Shown piece after piece: positions 58,564-64,000 of a stretch of DNA of 64,000 nt. Within the stretch, counting starts at the first letter, position 1. The number at the start of each line of letters is the position of its first letter. The DNA is from Blattamonas nauphoetae (lineage: Eukaryota; Preaxostyla; Oxymonadida), in the NCBI GenBank assembly GCA_033064195.1, contig JARBJD010000101.1:62001-126000 (forward strand), in the 5' to 3' direction. The notes below the pieces were generated by a model. The model made no database searches. It saw only the letters and a program-made list of their open reading frames with translations, and had not been told where the DNA came from. Both the position numbers and the translations under genes were made by a program.

Positions 58564-58572
58564 GAGCGCCTG

Positions 58573-60231
58573 AGGGAGGAGGTGATACTCGCCGTGGGGG
58601 GGCAGGCGAGAGAGAGAGTCCGTGATCCCGTTGTTCTTCCCAGGGATGTGGTTGATCGAGTGGAGGGTGATGTTGTGCTTCTTGAATGTCTTCAGGACTC
58701 TCCTGGTGATGTTGAGGAGCGGACGACCTGCTCTTTGCCTCCGGAGATTGAATACTGCTGCCGTGTTGTCCGAGAGGAGAGAGACTGATGTGATCCGAGA
58801 GTGCCTCAGGTGTTTCATCGCTGCCTTGAGAGCCTGACCAACGGCAGCCGTCTCCTTCCAATTGCTCGTCTGAAGGAGGGATCCCTCGCTCCAAAACCCA
58901 TGAAAGTAGAGAGTGCCATTGTTCAGCTGAAGGGTGGCGCCCCACCCCGTTGGGCTGGCGTCCGTAGTTATCGCCGCCTGTGCCGCCGTCGGTCTGAATG
59001 AGTGAGGCTGATTGAGAAGGAGGCGCCGTTTCCAAAACTGGGTTTCGCCCAAGAGCTGGGGATTCAGAGTAATGTCCGTGCTCCATCCCCGCTTCCGAAC
59101 TGCTCCCGCCAGCAGAGTATGATGCCTCCTGAGATAAAGGCTGGTCTCCGGTATTGAAGTACGAAGAAAATTGAGTGACCCGATGAGGCTGGACAGACTC
59201 TTGGCTGCCGTCCGTTCTCTCCGTTGACAACTGATCGTGTGAGATCTCAGCTTCGCTAGTAACTTCGTCCGCCTTGATTCCGTGACGCTGACCGATTGAT
59301 TCCGAGAGTTGATGCGCCAACCGAGGAATTCCACCTCCTGAGAGGGTTTGAGGTGACACTTGTCCTCCGAGATCACGAAGCCAAGCTGCTGTAATCTCTG
59401 CACAGCTTGTTTCGTCTTTTGGAGAGCTTCGTTCTCTGTCCTCGCGATCACTAGAAGATCGTCCAAGTAGAAGATGACCGACACGTTCAGTTCCACTCGA
59501 AGAGCCTTGACCGCAACCTTCATGATCTTTGAGAAGGTTCGGGGGCGGTTGATAGGCCGAAGGGCAGCGCGTTGAACTGATAGGTCTTCTGCTGAAAACG
59601 GAAGCAGAGGAACTGCCTGAGTGGTTCTGCCAGATGAATATGAAGATAAGCTGACTGTATGTCTATTGTTGTCATCCAGCTGTTCTCCTCGATCAGTGGA
59701 AAGGCCGTTTGGACGCTTTCCATCTTGAAATGATCCGTCTTGATTTCCTTGTTGAGTCTCGAGGCATCGATCACCTTCCGATGTTTGCCTCCCTTCTTCG
59801 CGACGAGGAACGTTGGCAGGATCAGAGAGGCTGTTGACCGCTGTACTTCCGACACTGCTCCGATTTCCACTTCCTCCTGCAGGAGGGCTGCGTAAGCGTC
59901 CATCTCCTGTGGGGTGCCCTTGAACGGTGGAGCATGAGGGAGCAGCCGAAGGCGAGACGGGGAGTCCTTGTCCATCCATTCCCACAGTGCTCCAGAATCT
60001 ACCAAAGTCTTCCCACCAATAGCTTCCCAGAGATGTAGTCTGTCTTTCAACCTTCCTGTTATCTTCTCCTTTTCCACTAGTTGCGACCGAACCTCCTGTT
60101 CCTGTTGTTGCCCGCTCCCGAGCCGAAAGATTTGGCGGGGGTCCGGCCCTGACCCCCTCGAGATGAGAAATTGCTCGCCGAGTGCATCTGTGACAAGGAC
60201 TGTGGGGCAAGCATCTGTACCGTGCGATCAA
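58573..60231 (-). CDS. Reverse transcriptase/RNase H region of the DIRS-like element
   Basis: A long minus-strand frame overlapping the gag-like frame by about 150 bases. It shows reverse transcriptase motifs in order, including a YLDD box (around 59460), then an RNase H region (ITTDASPTGWGA, WKETAAVGQAL, LLSDNTAAVFNL). The 8 kb element begins right after it. Confidence 0.8.
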
Positions 60232-61288
60232 AATGCGTCTGGTTGAGCTGCATTGGCGGAGGGGGAGGAGGGAGCTCTCTGGTGATGAGCTCCTCCCCTA
60301 GGGGCTGCTGAATACCCATCTTGCTGTACATTGGCTTCAGGTCAGTGACGTAAACGAAACGAGCCTGGTGAGCGCAGGAGGTAGCATCAGCGGCTGATAG
60401 CATCGTGTCGATGAGCTTCGGGAGGAGAGGTGACTGTTCGTCCAGCTCGAATTGTGTCTTGTAGATATCGCCTAGGAAGGCAATGGTGGTGAGCCCCGAC
60501 ATAGTCGACTGCTTGAGGATGTCGTCTTGGAGCCGCTGCGCTTCTGTCATCTTGCCTGGGACATCTGCGAGCTGCGTGGATATACCCATCGTTGCTTGCA
60601 TGTGGTTGGATGCGATTGCCAGCTCTTGTCGAAAGTGGGGTGTCAGCAATGTATCCGACCACCTGAAGTCGAACCCCTTGCACCTTCTCTCAAGTTTCGC
60701 TTGCAAGATAGCTGGAAACTCTGGGGGCGGGGGAAGGTCGAAATCAAGAACTTGCTCCCAGCGGTATGCGGCTTCCTTAAATTTGTGTTTCGAACGCGAA
60801 GACCTCTTTGAAGCTTTATCTGTCACTCCTGAGCGTTGTGAGTGGTTGCGATGACGTTTGGGAGAGGCCGATCGGTGTGGTCTCCTCCTGCCAGTATCCC
60901 TATCTGATTGCGAAAGATTTGGTTCTCTTGCACGATGTCGTGGTGAGTGGGGACGATAATGAAAAACTCGCTCGCTTGAATCGTCCGAATCGAAGTCAGA
61001 ATATGACGTTGAGTTGCGCGAAGGAGAATCATCAGCGCATTGTCTCTTGGACTTTTTAATTGGCAGGTGGTGATGAGCGCGTGCCGATGAGGCAGAAGAG
61101 GAGCGTGGTGTAGGCGGATACGAGGACATGGTTTGATTAGGCGAGTTCGCCGCAGGTGTTTGGCGCCTGAAGAGATCTGGGAATTCCGCCTGGAGGTTCT
61201 CGGTAATTTGTGCAAGCACTTCACGTGGTATCGTTGGAGCTGTGGGAGGGGCAGGAGGAGATAAAAGATCTGAAGTGTTCGCCGACAT
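60077..61288 (-). CDS. Gag-like region of the DIRS-like element
   Basis: A frame of 403 codons starting MSANTSDLLSPP: Pro/Ser-rich start, a basic Ser/Arg/His stretch like DIRS gag proteins, then a helical core and a C-terminal Gly/Asn/Arg tail (RRFGRN) that may bind nucleic acid. Confidence 0.7.
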   Translation of the reverse strand: MSANTSDLLSPPAPPTAPTIPREVLAQITENLQAEFPDLFRRQTPAANSPNQTMSSYPPTPRSSSASSARAHHHLPIKKSKRQCADDSPSRNSTSYSDFDSDDSSERVFHYRPHSPRHRAREPNLSQSDRDTGRRRPHRSASPKRHRNHSQRSGVTDKASKRSSRSKHKFKEAAYRWEQVLDFDLPPPPEFPAILQAKLERRCKGFDFRWSDTLLTPHFRQELAIASNHMQATMGISTQLADVPGKMTEAQRLQDDILKQSTMSGLTTIAFLGDIYKTQFELDEQSPLLPKLIDTMLSAADATSCAHQARFVYVTDLKPMYSKMGIQQPLGEELITRELPPPPPPMQLNQTHFDRTVQMLAPQSLSQMHSASNFSSRGGQGRTPAKSFGSGAGNNRNRRFGRN

Positions 61289-61299
61289 GTTTGATCAAT

Positions 61300-61388
61300 G
61301 TGGACCGAGCCCCATTACAAACTTACCCGGACCGATCTCCCTGAAGAGAAGCCGAAGGTTTGGAATGCACCTACCGAAGGGGCGGTGC
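61300..61388 (-). repeat. Inverted terminal repeat of the DIRS-like element (its 5' end)
   Basis: 61300-61353 is the exact complement of 44941-44994; 61354-61388 is the specific outer tip, found complemented in the internal region at 45282-45316. Confidence 0.85.
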
Positions 61389-61866
61389 ACCACTCGTCAT
61401 GATCTCTCGCAATTCTCTCCTTTTGTCGTGGATTGATGGATGCAAAGAATCACTGCGATTTCTGACCAAAATCTTTGAATTGAGTGCGTACCACCAATCC
61501 TCACTGCATTTTGTACTAGATTCTCGTCTCCCAGTGATATTCCACTCTCTCCTCACAGAAGTGGAAGACAACAAAACCCTCACTTTCATCCTAAAAGGGT
61601 TCCTTACCGGCAATGTCGTCAAATGGGAAACAGGTGGAATCGAAGCAAAGCGCAGAGGAAAGAGAATGTTGCGGACATTGATAGGAGAAGGTTTTGGAGA
61701 AGGAATCGAGCAAGGACTGGCTTATAACTACTCAACCACTCGTAAAAGCGATGTGCAGTTCCAGTCATTCCAACTGATGAGTTGGTTGGGAGCAAATGTG
61801 TTTCATCCTCGAATCATAGAAAATAGGCAAAGACGTTTTGATCCCTTGTTCTTCGGGCGTGTTTAG
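61389..61866 (+). pseudogene. 3' part of the host ARM-like gene split by the retrotransposon
   Basis: Host sequence resumes with the duplicated ACC and LVMISRNSLLLSWID, continuing the frame left at 44926 when one ACC copy is counted. The paralog at 62.2 kb has the same region uninterrupted (IEPALVMISRN). It carries the family C-terminus (EGFGEGIEQG, then FQLMSWLGANVF) and stops with TAG at 61864-61866. Together the two parts would make a subfamily I protein of roughly 380 residues. Confidence 0.75.
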
Positions 61867-62209
61867 CTCTCGAGGAGAAAATGTGTTCTTGTATGGAAAA
61901 AAACCGCTTCACTGTGATACCATCTGAGCGAGTCGCATGCATACCAATCTCGGGTATGGTCACCCCATTTACTAGATTCCACTTCACATTATAAACAAAG
62001 TTAGAGAACCATTTTTGTGAAATGAGGGCTTGTTAATGAAATTGGGACACCACGATCCTCTGTTTCGAACAACCTTTTCTCCATTGAAAGGACTTTATTT
62101 GATCCAATTCGACAAAAAACCAATATTGAGAGTATGTGAGACGAACTGAACGATACAAAAAAAGGGAAAAATGCCCTTGGAATGAAATCAGGATTTGATG
62201 TTGTCAGGA
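61867..62209 (+). other. Spacer between two ARM-like copies
   Basis: AT-richer sequence without recognisable gene. Similarity to the ARM-like gene begins abruptly at about 62210 after a TTGTCAG, which could be a splice acceptor or a duplication breakpoint. Confidence 0.4.
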
Positions 62210-63224
62210 CGACTACCATTTTGATGAGGGGCTCTTTCAGAAGTCTTCTACGCTTTTGCTGTCGATCGATAAATTTAACTCTCGCTCTTCCTACGTCTTT
62301 GTCAACGATTTGTTGAAGCTGATTGGCCAAGGCTCAACAGACCCTGTTGCGGTGTTTGTGGATTCTGTGATTGTGCTCCTTTCGTCACCACATCCAACAA
62401 TATTCAAGGGTTCCCTCGTCTTCCTTCATCGATGTCTCGATAATTGTTCATCTCAAAATCTACTTGCCATCGTCTCCTCCCAACTCGTTCCCAAAATATT
62501 GTCGACACCCCATTTGCGAGATCTCTCAGTGATTGTGGACAAAAGCATCCTGTTTGAGATGATCATGATTCTACCCAAGGCAGTCCTTCTCTCATCAATC
62601 GATGTTTTGAAAGTGTTCACCTCCAGTGGCCACACTGATCCACTGAGAATCCGAGAAGTGGTGTTGCACGAAGCTCTGATCCCAATCGAACCCGCTCTCG
62701 TCATGATCTCTCGCAATCCTCTGATTTTATCGTGGATTGATGTCTGTAAAAGAGCACTGCAATTTCTGACTCAAATATTTGAATTGAGTGCGTACCACCA
62801 ACCGACACTGGATTTTGTACTAGATTCTCGTCTCCCAGCCATTTTTCAATCTCTCTTCACAGAAGTGGAAGACGACCACACCCACATTCTCTGTCTGGAG
62901 TCCATGAATAGCAATATGATCAATTGGAGAAAAGGTGGAATCGAAGCAAAGCGCGGAGGAAAGAGAATTGTGCAGACACTGACACGAGAAGGTTTTGGAG
63001 AAGGCATCGAACAAGACCTGCTTCACACCGACTCAACCACTCGTGGAAGAGATGTGGAATTCAGCTCATACCGAGTGATGAGTAGGATGTCGCAAGCTCC
63101 ATCCGACACAGAACCAGGGCTCATCAACAGATTGAGTGAGACCCTGGGTCCGGAAAAGATGGTCCATGGGTTGGCCGATCTAAATGTTGCAAGAAGATTT
63201 CCAGACCTCTTCGACTCAAATTGA
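62210..63224 (+). pseudogene. 5'-truncated ARM-like copy whose C-terminus is replaced by foreign sequence
   Basis: Close paralog of the split gene (44256-44926 and 61389-61866), starting at DYHFDEGLF, so about 60 N-terminal residues present in the split copy are missing. An internal ATG at 62256 opens 322 codons. Similarity ends at about 63089 (RVMSRM, where the split copy has QLMSWLG), and the frame then runs into the gag-like stretch at the window edge. It could also be an exon of a gene with upstream exons not recognised. Confidence 0.55.
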
Positions 63225-64000
63225 GCAACTAGTTTCAAACGCAATTGATACTGAATTGGTTAACGCAGTGGCAAAGCGAATTGTGGATTCTATGACAACT
63301 CTTCTTCCACAACAAACAACACCCGAAATTCCAGAGGAGAATCCATTCTCTCAACCACCACTCGAAAAACACGATCAAAAGAATCAATCCGAAGATGTTA
63401 ATCCTCCTAAAATACAAAAACAGAAGAGAAGTAAGCCTGAACCAGCACATCATTCCCGTCGAAAGAAAACCAAATCCAATTGCAGTTCTGACTCGGAAGG
63501 TCAATTGCAGCAGCGTATTCGGGAAGATCATGGAAGATGGTCGGACTGCGACAGGAGTGCATCCTCATACTGCTCTGATAGTCCGACAACTGAATCGACT
63601 TGGTCAGAAACCGATTGGCAAAAGGAACGGAGTCGAAGAGAACCGAAGCGACATAAAAGTAAATATCAAAGCAGACGGAGAAAAAGAAATGAGAAGAAAA
63701 AGCCAAACCACTCAGACGACTCGAGGCACTGGAAGGGTGACGGGATACGAACGCAGAACGACCGGAATCGGCAAGAAACATTAAAAAGAAGAATACAACG
63801 AGATATCAAACGACAGGAACCATCATTTGGTAGCGATTGGATGCGGTCCTTCATCCCAGCCCAGCAGCGGGACAACATGAAGGCATCCACATCACAAAAC
63901 CGAAAACTACTTGGGATTCCGACAGAAATAGCTCCCAATAGTTTGGATCTAGGCCCAACTCAGAGGACGCAAGATCAGATACTGATGATCGCCACCGATT
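63090..64000 (+). mobile_element. Probable 5' part of a second DIRS-like element (gag-like), cut by the window edge
   Basis: From about 63090 the sequence turns from ARM-like gene to a charged, Ser/Arg/Lys/His-rich coding stretch that stays open to the last base of the window. Its order (short acidic/Leu-rich start with a FPDLF segment, Gln/Pro-rich stretch, then an SR/K-rich basic region) parallels the gag-like protein at 60077-61288, which also has FPDLF near its start. No polymerase is visible yet. Treated as a fossil of uncertain completeness. Confidence 0.4.

Larger units (their letters stand above)
50557..58572. mobile_element. 8.0 kb long-inverted-repeat DNA element with captured host gene pieces
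   Basis: Element 50566-58563 is bounded by near-identical long inverted repeats (50566-50920 and 58228-58563) and by a 9-base direct repeat GAGCGCCTG (50557-50565, 58564-58572). It lies inside the DIRS-like element, between its RNase H side and its recombinase side. Long inverted ends, GG tips and 9-base duplication fit Mutator-like or Merlin-like elements; I cannot separate these. No transposase was recognised. The interior holds beta-helix, phosphatase-like and ARM-like gene pieces, so it resembles a Pack-MULE-type gene carrier. Confidence 0.8.
44927..61388 (-). mobile_element. DIRS-like (tyrosine-recombinase) retrotransposon with two nested insertions
   Basis: The element reads 5' to 3' on the minus strand: gag-like, reverse transcriptase/RNase H, tyrosine recombinase. 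Its ends share a 54-base inverted repeat (44941-44994, 61300-61353) but have different outer tips. Both tips are present, joined, in an internal complementary region (45254-45328), the architecture of Dictyostelium DIRS-1. A 3-base direct repeat ACC flanks it in the host gene. Without the two DNA elements inside it (45435-48733 and 50566-58563, with their target duplications) its own sequence is about 5.1 kb, usual for the family. Treated as a fossil: broken by two large insertions. Insertion into the host gene is fairly recent, since the gene halves still match paralogs well. Confidence 0.85.

Noticed and set aside
50557-58572. Polinton/Maverick interpretation of the 8 kb long-inverted-repeat element
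   Set aside because: Target duplication is 9 bases, not 6, and no capsid, integrase or DNA polymerase frame is present.

Overview
The window looks like nuclear DNA of a protist. Genes lie on both strands, introns are numerous and very short (28-121 bases where they can be placed), base composition is near 50% GC, and there are no operons or Shine-Dalgarno sites. The gene content fits an oxymonad (Preaxostyla, Blattamonas/Monocercomonoides type): a giant beta-helix surface protein with a degenerate kinase tail, coiled-coil proteins with SPRY-like ends, and many leucine-rich alpha-helical (ARM/HEAT-like) paralogs. The organism call is an inference from content only. Long genes (900-2,550 codons) contain no internal TAA/TAG/TGA, so the standard code is assumed.

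Layout. 1-1.0 kb: 3' end of a coiled-coil/SPRY-like gene. 1.2-1.7 kb: a small inverted-repeat transposon carrying a tRNA-like unit. 1.9-2.5 kb: ARM-like remnant. 2.6-10.7 kb: one four-exon gene for a ~2,556-residue beta-helix receptor with a pseudokinase tail; its third intron is almost exactly a hAT-like MITE. 11.6-13.9 kb (-): membrane-anchored S41-type protease. 14.0-16.2 kb: seven-exon ARM-like gene. 16.7-18.2 kb: coiled-coil/SPRY-like gene. 18.4-21.4 kb (-) and 24.1-27.3 kb (-): two large HEAT/ARM-like genes flanking a four-exon SPRY-like gene (22.5-23.6 kb, -). 27.7-29.3 kb: decayed ubiquitin-like-repeat gene. 30.2-31.4 kb (-): paralog of the 22.5 kb gene. 31.5-39.0 kb: tandemly duplicated block with three ARM-like genes. 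39.6-41.3 kb (-): LRR/coiled-coil gene remnant. 41.5-43.9 kb: decayed paralog of the 14 kb gene.

44.3-61.9 kb is a three-level nest. A host ARM-like gene is split by a DIRS-like (tyrosine-recombinase) retrotransposon (44927-61388) with inverted termini and the internal complementary region typical of DIRS-1. Inside it sit a 3.3 kb hAT-like DNA element (45435-48733; 8-base target duplication) and an 8.0 kb element with ~340-base inverted ends (50566-58563; 9-base target duplication). The DIRS-like element itself is about 5.1 kb. The 8 kb element shows no transposase but carries pieces resembling at least three host genes (beta-helix, dual-specificity phosphatase, ARM-like), and each of its ends holds a tRNA-Gly-like unit followed by a T6 Pol III terminator. 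62.2-63.1 kb: another ARM-like copy, which runs into a second gag-like stretch reaching the window edge.

The genes do not form an evident pathway. Surface receptor, ecto-protease and SPRY-like proteins suggest cell-surface and sensing roles. The dominant theme is expansion of one ARM-like family together with heavy, nested mobile-element activity.
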